Below are positions 13,863-22,036 of a DNA stretch of 64,000 bases, piece after piece. The DNA lies in assembly GCF_003788635.1 (NCBI RefSeq), contig NZ_AYKH01000001.1, forward strand, positions 186,001 to 250,000. The letters run 5' to 3'. Position numbers and translations under genes: made by a program. Position 1 is the stretch's first letter. Each line of letters opens with the position of its first letter. Below the pieces are notes generated by a model. That model was not told the DNA's origin, did no database searches, and saw only the letters and a list, made by a program, of their open reading frames with translations. This stretch comes from Salinisphaera orenii subsp. orenii MK-B5 (lineage in GTDB: Bacteria; Pseudomonadota; Gammaproteobacteria; Nevskiales; Salinisphaeraceae).

Positions 13863-14366
13863 ATGGATTCCAACAACGCCCCCACCGACGTCGCCATTTC
13901 GCTTCGCGTCAACGGCACGCTGCGCAAGCTGGACGTTCCGCCGAACGTCGTTCTGCTCGACGCGCTGCGCGAGCGCATCGGCCTGACCGGCACCAAGAAA
14001 GGCTGCGACCACGGCCAGTGCGGTGCCTGCACCGTGCTGATCAACGGCCAGGCGGTCAATTCCTGTCTTGCGCTGGCGGTCGTGCACGACGGCGACGACA
14101 TCACCACCGTCGAGGGCCTGGCCCGGGACGGCGAACTCAGCCCGTTGCAGCAGGCCTTTCTCGATCATGACGCCTATCAGTGCGGCTACTGCACGCCCGG
14201 CCAGCTGACCTCGGCCACCGAACTCCTGAACAACGACAGCGTTGGCTCCAGCGACGCCGACGTCGCCGAGGCGATGAGCGGCAACATCTGCCGCTGCGGT
14301 GCCTACAAGAACATCCGGGCCGCGATCCAGCAGGCGCGCGGCAATCCCGGCCTGAATCAGAGCTAG
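13863..14366 (+). CDS. paoA: Molybdenum hydroxylase, 2Fe-2S subunit (PaoA/YagT type)
   Basis: A 167-residue iron-sulfur subunit that passes electrons between the molybdenum cofactor and FAD. The plant-type 2Fe-2S cluster ligands are Cys48, Cys53, Cys56 and Cys68 (GCDHGQCGACTVLINGQAVN, then SC); the second cluster uses Cys107, Cys110, Cys143 and Cys145 (QCGYCTPGQ, NICRCGAY). The start is set by GGAG eight bases before the ATG. Unlike E. coli PaoA there is no twin-arginine signal at the N-terminus, so the enzyme is predicted to be cytoplasmic. First of a three-gene operon; no PaoD-type maturation factor is present in the window. Confidence 0.9.
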   Translation: MDSNNAPTDVAISLRVNGTLRKLDVPPNVVLLDALRERIGLTGTKKGCDHGQCGACTVLINGQAVNSCLALAVVHDGDDITTVEGLARDGELSPLQQAFLDHDAYQCGYCTPGQLTSATELLNNDSVGSSDADVAEAMSGNICRCGAYKNIRAAIQQARGNPGLNQS

Positions 14367-14375
14367 AGGTTTTCC

Positions 14376-15377
14376 ATGCGAACATTCGACTACAAGCGCG
14401 CCGACGATGCGCACAGCGCCGTAAACGCACACAGCGGCCAGGCAGCGGCGTATCTCGCCGGCGGCACGACGCTCATCGATCTGGTCAAGCTCGATGTGAT
14501 GCAGCCGGAACGGCTCGTGGACATCAACCGGCTGGCCTACGACGCCATCGAGACCACGGCCGAGGGCGGCCTGCGGATCGGGGCGATGGTGCGCAACACC
14601 GCGCTGGCCGACGACGACCGCGTGCGGCGCGATTACACCGTCCTTTCGGAGGCCCTGCTCCAGGGCGCCTCGCGCCAGCTGCGCAACCGCGCCACCACCG
14701 CGGGCAACGTCATGCAGCGCGTGCGCTGCAGTTATTTCCGCGACGGCGTGTCACCCTGCAACAAACGCGTGCCCGGCAGCGGCTGCTCGGCGATCGAAGG
14801 CCACAACCGCGAGGTGTTCGCGGTTCTCGGCACCAGCGATCACTGCATCGCCGCACACCCCTCCGACATGTGCGTGGCGATGGCCGCGATCGGCGCCACC
14901 GTGCACGTCACCGGGCCGAGCGGCGACCGCACGGTGGATTTTCTCGACTTCCACAAACTGCCGGGCGACACGCCCCACATCGAGCACGAACTGGGCGAGG
15001 ACGAGCTGATCACCCAGGTCAGCCTGGATGCACCGATCGACGGCAGCGGCTCGACCTATATCAAGCTGCGCGACCGCTCCTCGTATCAGTTCGCACTCGC
15101 CTCCTGCGCCGCCGTCGTGGCGCTGGACGGTGACCGCATCACCGCGGCGCGACTCGCGCTCGGCGGGGTCGGCACCAAGCCCTGGCGCGCCGCCGATGCC
15201 GAAGCCGCGCTCGTGGGCCAGCCGGCCACGCGCGAGGCCTTCAAGCAGGCCGCGGCCACCGCAATGCAGGGCGCCACGCCCTACAAGCACAACGCCTTCA
15301 AGATTCCGCTGGCGCGCAAGGCCATCGTCCGCGCCCTGACCGACGCCGCGGCCCGCGCGCGAGGAGACACGACATGA
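14376..15377 (+). CDS. paoB: Molybdenum hydroxylase, FAD and 4Fe-4S subunit (PaoB/YagS type)
   Basis: A 333-residue FAD subunit (CO dehydrogenase flavoprotein family). The FAD-binding YLAGGTTLIDLVKLDV segment and ATTAGNVMQRVR are in place. Four Cys at 118, 128, 137 and 157, within RCSYFRDG, CNKRVPGSGC and SDHCIAAHPSD, match the extra 4Fe-4S cluster known from PaoB and 4-hydroxybenzoyl-CoA reductase-like enzymes. It lies 9 bp after the 2Fe-2S gene and overlaps the next gene by four bases. Together these features identify an aldehyde oxidoreductase of the PaoABC type rather than xanthine dehydrogenase. Confidence 0.9.
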   Translation: MRTFDYKRADDAHSAVNAHSGQAAAYLAGGTTLIDLVKLDVMQPERLVDINRLAYDAIETTAEGGLRIGAMVRNTALADDDRVRRDYTVLSEALLQGASRQLRNRATTAGNVMQRVRCSYFRDGVSPCNKRVPGSGCSAIEGHNREVFAVLGTSDHCIAAHPSDMCVAMAAIGATVHVTGPSGDRTVDFLDFHKLPGDTPHIEHELGEDELITQVSLDAPIDGSGSTYIKLRDRSSYQFALASCAAVVALDGDRITAARLALGGVGTKPWRAADAEAALVGQPATREAFKQAAATAMQGATPYKHNAFKIPLARKAIVRALTDAAARARGDTT

Positions 15378-17578
15378 GCGATTCCATCATCGGCGCGGCC
15401 GTCTCGCGTATCGACGGCCCCGACAAGCTGACCGGCCGCGCCCGTTATGCGGGCGACTTCCAGCCCGAGGGCATGGTCTATGCCTACGGCGTCTACAGCA
15501 CCATCGCCCGCGGCCGCATCACCGGAATCGACACCACTCTGGCCATGCGTTCGCCGGGTGTCATCGATATCTTTCACCACGGTCGCTTTCCGCGTCTGCA
15601 TCGTTCGCCGGGCACCTTCGCCGAGGAGAACGTCGTCGACGAGAAGCGCACGCCCTTCGAGGACGACCGCATCCACTACATGGGCCAGTTCGTGGCCCTG
15701 GTGGTCGCCGAGACCTACGAACAGGCGCGAGCGGCGGCCTACAAGGTCCGTGTGGATTACGAACGCGACGCACAGCGCGCGGCCGCGACCCTGGCCCAGG
15801 GCATCGAGGACAACGGCGTCGAACACGCCAACGACAGCGAACGCGGCGATCCCGCCGGCGCCTACGACGGCGCCGCATATCGCGTCGATGCCGTCTACAC
15901 CACGCCGGTCGAGACCCACAACCCGATGGAGACGCACGCCACCGTGGCCGAGTGGGTCGACGGCCGGCTGCGGGTGTTCGACTCCACCCAGGGCGTGATC
16001 TTCACGCGCAACACGCTCTCCCGGGTCTTCGACCTCGACCCGAGCCAGGTCGAGGTCCACGCCGACTTCATCGGCTCCGGCTTCGGCGGCAAGCTCTGGG
16101 TCTGGCCGCACTGTGTCGCGACCTGCGCGGCCGCGCGCGAGGTGGGCCGGCCGGTGCAGTTCGTGCTGCCCCGTCAGCAGATGTTCACGACCGTGGGCCA
16201 TCGCCCGGAGACGCGTCAGCACGTACGCCTGGGTGCCGACGACGACGGTCGGCTGCTGTCGATCCGGCACGAAACGATCAACAGCTCCTCGCCGGTGGGC
16301 ACGGTGGTCGAAGCCTGCGGCGGCTCCACCCAAGGGCTCTACGCCTGCGACAACCTGCGCATCAGCCACGCCACCGCGATCACCAACCGCGGCACGCCCA
16401 CGGCGATGCGCGCGCCCGGCGCCGGCGTCGGGCTGTTCGCGCTGGAATCGGCCATGGACGAACTCGCGGCCGAGCTGGGCATCGATCCGCTGGAACTGCG
16501 GCGGCGGAACTTCACCGCCCATGACCAGGGCGCGGACAAGCCCTACTCCAGCAACCACCTGCTGGAATGCTACGACCGCGCGGCCGAAGCCTTCGGCTGG
16601 TCCCGGCGCACACCGGAAGTCGGTTCCATGCGCGACGGCGATCGTATTCTCGGCTGGGGCATGGCGGCCTGCAACTGGGAGGCGATGCGCAACCCCTGCG
16701 ACGCCCGCGTGGCCCTGCGCGCCGACGGCACCGCGAGCATCCACTGCGCGAGCCAGGACATCGGCACCGGCACCTACACCATCCTGGCGCAGATCGCGAG
16801 CCATGAACTCGGGCTGCCGCTGGAGTCGATCCACGTCACGCTGGGCGATTCGACCTTCCCGCACGGCCCGATCTCGGGCGGCTCCTGGGCCACCGCCACG
16901 CTGCTGCCCGCGGTCGCCGAAGCCTCGCGCGCCGCGATCAAGAAGCTCAAGAACTACGCCCGCAATGCCGCCAGCCCCCTGGCCGGCGCGCGGGGCGACA
17001 GTCTGGTCTACGACAGCGGACGACTCAGCGACGACAGCGGCCGTTCGGCGACCGTGGCCGAAATCCTGGGCGCCCAGTCCCTGGCCAACGCCGTCGGCGA
17101 GGCCCATACCGGGGGCGCCCCCGACAGCGGCTACTCCTTCGACTCCTTCGGCGTGCATTTCGTCGAGGTGGCCTGGGAGCCGGAGATCGCGCATCTGGAA
17201 GTCACACGGGTGGTCAGCGCGATCGACGCCGGCGCGATCATCAACGCCAAATCGGCGCGCAACCAGGTCGAGGGTGCGGTCGTCATGGGGCTGGGCTCGG
17301 CCCTGCTGGAGACCACCGAGTACGACGAGCGCAATGCCCGGCCGGTCAACAGCAACTATGCCGAGTATCTCGTGCCGGTGAACGCCGACATGCCCGATCT
17401 CGACGTCATCCTGCTGGATCATCCCGACTACGAACTCAACGAGTTCGGGGCCCGCGGCATCGGCGAGATCGGGCTCACCGGCATGCAGGCGGCGGTGGCC
17501 AATGCCGTCTACCACGCCACCGGCAGGCGCGTCCGCGATCTGCCCATCATGCTCGACAAGCTGATCGACGACGACTGA
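15374..17578 (+). CDS. paoC: Molybdenum hydroxylase, molybdopterin subunit (PaoC/YagR type)
   Basis: A 734-residue catalytic subunit binding the molybdenum-pterin cofactor. It shows the N-terminal ISRIDGPDKLTGRARYAGDF, cofactor-binding segments DFIGSGFGGKLW, TAMRAPGAGVGLFALESAMD and CASQDIGTGTYTILAQIA, and the base-catalyst Glu in FGARGIGEIGLTG near residue 695. The family oxidises aldehydes to acids with water as oxygen donor; aromatic aldehydes are the usual PaoABC substrates, but substrate cannot be read here. A GGGCCGA/TCGGCCC stem after the stop may end the operon. Confidence 0.92.
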   Translation: MSDSIIGAAVSRIDGPDKLTGRARYAGDFQPEGMVYAYGVYSTIARGRITGIDTTLAMRSPGVIDIFHHGRFPRLHRSPGTFAEENVVDEKRTPFEDDRIHYMGQFVALVVAETYEQARAAAYKVRVDYERDAQRAAATLAQGIEDNGVEHANDSERGDPAGAYDGAAYRVDAVYTTPVETHNPMETHATVAEWVDGRLRVFDSTQGVIFTRNTLSRVFDLDPSQVEVHADFIGSGFGGKLWVWPHCVATCAAAREVGRPVQFVLPRQQMFTTVGHRPETRQHVRLGADDDGRLLSIRHETINSSSPVGTVVEACGGSTQGLYACDNLRISHATAITNRGTPTAMRAPGAGVGLFALESAMDELAAELGIDPLELRRRNFTAHDQGADKPYSSNHLLECYDRAAEAFGWSRRTPEVGSMRDGDRILGWGMAACNWEAMRNPCDARVALRADGTASIHCASQDIGTGTYTILAQIASHELGLPLESIHVTLGDSTFPHGPISGGSWATATLLPAVAEASRAAIKKLKNYARNAASPLAGARGDSLVYDSGRLSDDSGRSATVAEILGAQSLANAVGEAHTGGAPDSGYSFDSFGVHFVEVAWEPEIAHLEVTRVVSAIDAGAIINAKSARNQVEGAVVMGLGSALLETTEYDERNARPVNSNYAEYLVPVNADMPDLDVILLDHPDYELNEFGARGIGEIGLTGMQAAVANAVYHATGRRVRDLPIMLDKLIDDD

Positions 17579-17991
17579 CGATGACGGGGGCGTCGGGCCG
17601 ATGCGGTCGGCCCCGCGCCCGTCGCCACAGGAAGGCCTCGATGGTTTACCGGGTCGATGGGCATGGCCGGCGGTCGCCCGCACAATCCGAAGTCTTCGCG
17701 GCACACGGCCCGCCGGCGGCGCTGCGCGCTCGATCACCGACCGATGGATCAAGCCGCAGATTCGACCTCGTTGACGACACATCGGCCGGTAGTCGACCGC
17801 CTCTTCCGGCGATGCCCTTGACGAGCCCGGCGGGCTTGTCGGTCTGCACTGCGGCGTGCACGGTTCATGCCGGCTCGAGACGATCCGAGATCCGCGCATA
17901 CCCGCACGCACGGCGCCGACGACTCACTGCGGTAACGCGCCACGCGCACGCGGGACACCGCCCGCAGTTGTCGAACCTATCTTTAAAGTGA
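17579..17991. other. Gene-free spacer downstream of the pao operon
   Basis: About 410 bp between convergent genes with no supported ORF. It begins with a stem-loop (GGGCCGA at 17595-17601, TCGGCCC at 17607-17613, no T-tract) that may help end the pao transcript. Confidence 0.5.
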
Positions 17992-18591
17992 TTACTCGTC
18001 GTAACCGCGGTCGAGTGTTTCCGTATCCACGACCATGGCGTTTTCGAGCGTCACCTCGCGCAGGAACCGGTTAGGGCCAAAGTTGAAGATCCAGCGCTCC
18101 CGAAAGACCGGCACCCGCCCCCGGCGTTGATAATAGGTCCGACCGGCCAGATCGCGACGCGAACTGTAGACGAACACGCCGCCGCTGCGCTGGGCCGGCT
18201 CGCCGCAGGCCTGCCGCAGGCGATACTTGCTCATGCCGCGGACGATATCGGAGGGGCGGCAGTCCGAGGCGCCGGCGCGCTCGCGAAACCCGTGACCGTC
18301 GCTCCGGATGGCCTGCAGTCGGCCGTTGCGAAAGACCAGGATCCGGAGCAGGCGATTGGGCCCGCGGTTGTATGTCCACTGCTCCATGGACGGGGCGACA
18401 CCGTAGGCCAGCGACGAGCCGCCGATCCACGGGTCGACGAAGCTCGGCTCGCCGCAGGCCGCACGCACCGACACCGCCGGATCGCCCGTCTGAACGAGTG
18501 CGCCGTCACAGCGAAAACTGTCCGCGCTCACCGGCGCCGATAGACACGTTCCTGCCAACAACGCAAATGCGGCGGCACGGCGGCCCATCAC
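17992..18591 (-). CDS. DUF2845-family secreted protein
   Basis: A 199-residue protein with an N-terminal signal peptide (AAAFALLAGTCLSAPVSADS). Two repeats follow the DUF2845 pattern: DSFRCDGALVQTGDPAVSV-R-AACGEPSFVD with WTYNRGPNRLLRILVFRNGR, and SKYRLRQACGEPAQR with WIFNFGPNRFLREVTLENA. Cys pairs at the start of each repeat may form disulfides in the periplasm. It lies one base from gspB in the same direction, so it may share the gspAB transcript. Molecular function is unknown. Confidence 0.8.
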   Translation of the reverse strand: MMGRRAAAFALLAGTCLSAPVSADSFRCDGALVQTGDPAVSVRAACGEPSFVDPWIGGSSLAYGVAPSMEQWTYNRGPNRLLRILVFRNGRLQAIRSDGHGFRERAGASDCRPSDIVRGMSKYRLRQACGEPAQRSGGVFVYSSRRDLAGRTYYQRRGRVPVFRERWIFNFGPNRFLREVTLENAMVVDTETLDRGYDE

Positions 18592-18592
18592 G

Positions 18593-19348
18593 CTAGCCGG
18601 GGCCTTTCACATGAAAACGCTCGCCACGATAGTTGAGCGTGGCACCGGTCACATCGATGCTTTCCACCGCCGGCCCGGCCGACAAGCGCTCGCCTTCGTG
18701 ATAGCGCTGGCCGTTGACGAGTATGAAGCTGCGTCCCGGCACGCTGCTGTACAGATGGCCGTTGATGTTGACCTCGGGCACGCCGGACGGGTTCATCGCC
18801 GGCGGCGACGCCGACCGACGCGGCGCGTTCGTCGACCGGTTCGACGCGGCAGCGTTGCCGAGGGACGCGCTGTCATCCAGCGGCGTCTTCGAATAGGTCA
18901 CGCGCCCACCGCCCGAATTCGCACCCGCCGACAGACGCAGACTCGACATGTCCGATGGCTGCTGCGGCGATCGCCCCGTATCGCCGCCGAGAGTATCGGC
19001 CCCGGATCCCCCGCCGGCCGCCCGGCGACGCGGGATCGGCTGCGGCGCGGGCATCTCGGACACATCAGCTGCGCTCGGCACCGTATCGGCCGAGCCCGAC
19101 GCGACGGTTTGCGCGGCGACCCGCTCATCAGCCGACTCGGTGTCGAACGGCCCGGCCACGGGCCGGAAGAGATAGACCAGCAGGGCCGCATTGCAGACCA
19201 CCAGAATCATGACCACCCAGCGCATGACACGACCACCGCCGCGTCCCACATCCGACACCTCGGTCGCCGACAGAGACTCCACGGTGGCCGCCTGGTGGCG
19301 ATGCCGTTCGCGCTCGGCCTTTTTTAGCGCATCGACGAGATACGACAC
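18593..19348 (-). CDS. gspB: Type II secretion protein GspB
   Basis: A 251-residue bitopic inner-membrane protein: cytoplasmic MSYLVDALKKAERERHRHQ, one transmembrane segment at about 41-60 (VMRWVVMILVVCNAALLVYL), a long Ser/Pro/Gly-rich linker, and a C-terminal GspB domain (VPEVNINGHLYSSVPGRSFI, LVNGQRYHEGERL). GspB with GspA helps the secretin cross the peptidoglycan. The start is a GTG with GAGG upstream, and it follows gspA by one base. The Pro/Ser linker would span the periplasm. Confidence 0.88.
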   Translation of the reverse strand: MSYLVDALKKAERERHRHQAATVESLSATEVSDVGRGGGRVMRWVVMILVVCNAALLVYLFRPVAGPFDTESADERVAAQTVASGSADTVPSAADVSEMPAPQPIPRRRAAGGGSGADTLGGDTGRSPQQPSDMSSLRLSAGANSGGGRVTYSKTPLDDSASLGNAAASNRSTNAPRRSASPPAMNPSGVPEVNINGHLYSSVPGRSFILVNGQRYHEGERLSAGPAVESIDVTGATLNYRGERFHVKGPG

Positions 19349-19349
19349 G

Positions 19350-21047
19350 TCATTCCTCCACGCGATTCAGCGCGGGCGAGCCCGGCGAGGGCACGGCCCC
19401 GTTGAGCATGATCTGGGTGCGCGGGCCCGCCATGCCGTCCGCCCTCAGCCCCTTGGACAGCTGAAACGCCTCCAGTTCGGCCTGCAGCTCGTCATCGTAG
19501 ACCGGCGACGGCGGACCCAGCTCCGCCGCCGGGTTGCGGCCCGATGCGCGTGCCAGTCGCTGGCGCAGCCAGACCACCGCGTCCCCGACCGCGCCCGGCT
19601 GGATCAGACCGACGCCCGAGTCCGAGCGCCAGATGATGCGGAAATCGCCGGTCCACATCCCCGCCAGCTCGCGCCGATCGACGCGGCGCGTGCCGTTGGC
19701 GCCGACCAGCGTGGCGTGGGTCTCGTCGAGCGCGCTCAGAAGCACGGTCTGTCGCCGGCCCTCGCGCTGCAGCGTCAACAGCGCCGGACGATTGTAGCGC
19801 TCGACCATCGCGAAGCTGCCGCTGTCGGACAGACAGCGGAGGTCGCCGACCCGCAGAGAATCGCAACTGCTCTGGACCTGGGATCCGAAGACGCCCCACA
19901 GCCGCAGCATCTGATTGATGTCCGCGTCGCCCGCCGGGATGCCGCTGGGTGGCGCGTCGTCCTTGCCCTCCGGCCCGGACCCGGCGCGCTCGCCGTCGGC
20001 CGCCGCAGCCTCTGCACTCTCGCCAGCGGCATCGGGCCCGTCTCCGGAGACATCGTCCGACGACTCATTCGACGCGGCCTCGTCCGCCGAGGCTACCTGA
20101 GCGGCCTGGCCGCCGCCGATCCAGCCCGCGGCGCGGCTCAACTGAATGCCCGGATACCACGCCACCGCACCCATCAAGGCCACCAGGGCAAGCGCGGCCG
20201 CGGGAAGCACCACACGCATGCGCGATACGCGACGCCGGCGCGGCAGCGTCTCCATCGCCGCGCGCGAGAGCATGAGCGCACCGATGCGCGACTTGCCGTT
20301 GGCGTAGCCGCCCATGAGCGCCCGCTCACAGACCATGTTGATCAACCTCGGGATACCGCCGCTGTACAGCCGGACGAGCGCGGTCGCTGGCCGCGTGAAC
20401 AGATGCTGCGAGCCGCCGGCGAGGTCGAGCCGGTGCTGGATGTAGGCCCGCGTCTCCTGACGGTCCAGCGGCCGGAGCCGGAAACGGGCCGTGATGCGCT
20501 GCGCCAGCTGGCGCAGATCGTGGCGCTCGAGCAGCTCCGAGAGTTCGGGCTGGCCCACGAGGATGATACGCAGCAGCTTGTGCTTGTGCGTTTCGAGATT
20601 GGTCAGCAGGCGCAGCTGCTCGAGGACCTCGCGACTGAGGTTCTGCGCCTCGTCGATGATGAGCACGGTCCGTCGATTGGCGGCGTGCGTGGCCAGCAGA
20701 TGGGCGTTGAGCCGGTCGACGAGCGCTTTCTGCGTCGTATCCTCGCGCGGGTCATAGTCCGCACCCAGTTCGTCGCAGATGGTGGCCACGAACTCCTTGA
20801 CCTGGAGCTGCGGATTCCAGCACAGGGCGATGTCCAGATCCGCCATCTCATTGTCGACCAGGGCCCGGATGAGCGTGGTCTTGCCCGTACCGACCTCGCC
20901 GATCAGCGCGACGAAGCCCCCATGCTCGCCCGCGCCGTAGAGCAGATGGCCGAGCGCCTCGCGGTGGCTGGCGCTCAGGTAGAGAAAGGCCGGATCCGGC
21001 GTGACCGAAAACGGAAAATCCTTGAAGCCGTAGTAGCGCAGATACAT
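19350..21047 (-). CDS. gspA: Type II secretion ATPase GspA (ExeA type)
   Basis: A 565-residue protein, start ATG at 21047 (MYLRYYGFKDFPFSVTPDPA), the standard ExeA opening; upstream in-frame ATGs encode noise. The N-terminal AAA domain has Walker A GEVGTGKTT and Walker B VLIIDEAQNLS; a transmembrane segment (VVLPAAALALVALMGAVAWY) lies near residue 285. The periplasmic part has a linker, then a peptidoglycan-binding-like end (ELEAFQLSKGLRADGMAGPRT). It works with GspB to make room in the cell wall for the secretin. It is divergent from gspC. Confidence 0.9.
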   Translation of the reverse strand: MYLRYYGFKDFPFSVTPDPAFLYLSASHREALGHLLYGAGEHGGFVALIGEVGTGKTTLIRALVDNEMADLDIALCWNPQLQVKEFVATICDELGADYDPREDTTQKALVDRLNAHLLATHAANRRTVLIIDEAQNLSREVLEQLRLLTNLETHKHKLLRIILVGQPELSELLERHDLRQLAQRITARFRLRPLDRQETRAYIQHRLDLAGGSQHLFTRPATALVRLYSGGIPRLINMVCERALMGGYANGKSRIGALMLSRAAMETLPRRRRVSRMRVVLPAAALALVALMGAVAWYPGIQLSRAAGWIGGGQAAQVASADEAASNESSDDVSGDGPDAAGESAEAAAADGERAGSGPEGKDDAPPSGIPAGDADINQMLRLWGVFGSQVQSSCDSLRVGDLRCLSDSGSFAMVERYNRPALLTLQREGRRQTVLLSALDETHATLVGANGTRRVDRRELAGMWTGDFRIIWRSDSGVGLIQPGAVGDAVVWLRQRLARASGRNPAAELGPPSPVYDDELQAELEAFQLSKGLRADGMAGPRTQIMLNGAVPSPGSPALNRVEE

Positions 21048-21072
21048 GGAAGACGGGCCCGGGTCAGTCAGA

Positions 21073-21174
21073 CGGAGTCTAACCCGGTGCCGCGCTGCGG
21101 CAAACCGCGACGCGTCGCCCATCGCGACGCCCGCGCCTGTTAACCGCAACGCCATCAACGTGGGTTAGACTCCG
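21073..21174. promoter_or_regulatory. Divergent gsp control region with mirrored 13-bp motifs
   Basis: GGGTTAGACTCCG occurs at 21162-21174 facing gspC and, as its reverse complement, at 21073-21085 facing gspA. TTAGACT could be a -10 element in each case. For gspC this would put the transcription start almost on the ATG (leaderless); for gspA it leaves a short leader. Alternatively, both copies are operators for one regulator of the secretion genes. Confidence 0.45.
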
Positions 21175-21178
21175 CGCC

Positions 21179-22036
21179 ATGGCCATGGAACTCTCGCGAG
21201 ACGCCCAGCGCTGGTTGGCTCGGGCGCCGGAACTGCTCAACCTGCTACTCATCGTGCTGATCGCGCTGTCGGCGGCACGCCTGTTCTGGCTGGCCTGGCC
21301 GGTTTCGGACAATGAGTTGCTGCCGTCGACCACCGGCCCGGCCACGGCGACCGATCGCGAGGGTGTCGACGTCGACACCATCGCCAGCGCCCATCTCTTC
21401 GGGGAACAGACCGCCCGCGACGGCGGCGACCGGCAGCAGGAGATCATCGACGCGCCCGAGACGCGGCTCAATCTGACCCTGACCGGCATCATCTCCGACA
21501 GCGCGGCGCAGCGCTCGCGGGCGCTGATCAAGGCCGGCGACAAGGATCAGGCTGCGTTCGCGACCGGCGATACCATCGACAACGGCGTGACGCTCCACGA
21601 GATCTACGCCAATCGTGTCATCCTCGACCGGGAAGGCCGCTACGAGACCCTCACACTGGAAAGCGTGAAGCAGGCGCGCGAGATGGCCGGCGTCGAGCGC
21701 ACCCAGCGCGTGTCCAGCGAACTGGCCAATGATCTGGGCGCCGTACGCCAGAAGATACTCGACAACCCCTCCAGCGCCTCGCGTTATATTCGCTTGCAGC
21801 CGGAGCGGCAAAACGGCAACCTCGTTGGATATCGGGTCTATCCGGGGGCGGAAAAAGCACTTTTCGAGAAGGCGGGCCTCGAGCCGGGGGAACTCGTCAC
21901 GGCCATCAACGGCCAGCCACTCGACAATCCGGCCGCTTCGCTCCAGATGCTCAGCGGGTTGGCCTCGGCCGGAAGCGCCTCGGTCACCCTTGAGCGGGAT
22001 GGCCAGCAACGCACCGTAACCGTGAACTTTGAATGA
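21179..22036 (+). CDS. gspC: Type II secretion protein GspC
   Basis: A 285-residue inner-membrane clamp linking the assembly platform to the secretin. Short cytoplasmic end, transmembrane segment at about 20-42 (LLNLLLIVLIALSAARLFWL), the homology region (ETRLNLTLTGIISDSAAQRS, IYANRVILDREGRYETLTLE), and a C-terminal PDZ domain (GYRVYPGAEKALFEKAGLEP, GELVTAINGQPLD). A second ATG two codons downstream is also possible; neither has a Shine-Dalgarno, fitting a leaderless message. It overlaps gspD by four bases and opens the gspC-N operon. Confidence 0.92.
   Translation: MAMELSRDAQRWLARAPELLNLLLIVLIALSAARLFWLAWPVSDNELLPSTTGPATATDREGVDVDTIASAHLFGEQTARDGGDRQQEIIDAPETRLNLTLTGIISDSAAQRSRALIKAGDKDQAAFATGDTIDNGVTLHEIYANRVILDREGRYETLTLESVKQAREMAGVERTQRVSSELANDLGAVRQKILDNPSSASRYIRLQPERQNGNLVGYRVYPGAEKALFEKAGLEPGELVTAINGQPLDNPAASLQMLSGLASAGSASVTLERDGQQRTVTVNFE

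Noticed and set aside
17595-17613. Strong terminator after paoC
   Set aside because: The 7-bp stem is good but no T-tract follows, so I only mention it as part of the spacer.
15281-17911. 876-residue ORF antisense to paoC
   Set aside because: It lies wholly opposite a clear molybdenum hydroxylase subunit; its Gly/Arg/Ala-rich sequence has no domain, and such ORFs arise from GC-biased third positions.
19191-21143. 650-residue plus-strand ORF opposite gspA
   Set aside because: Antisense to a well-conserved ExeA-type ATPase; composition is Arg/Ala-rich without any motif.
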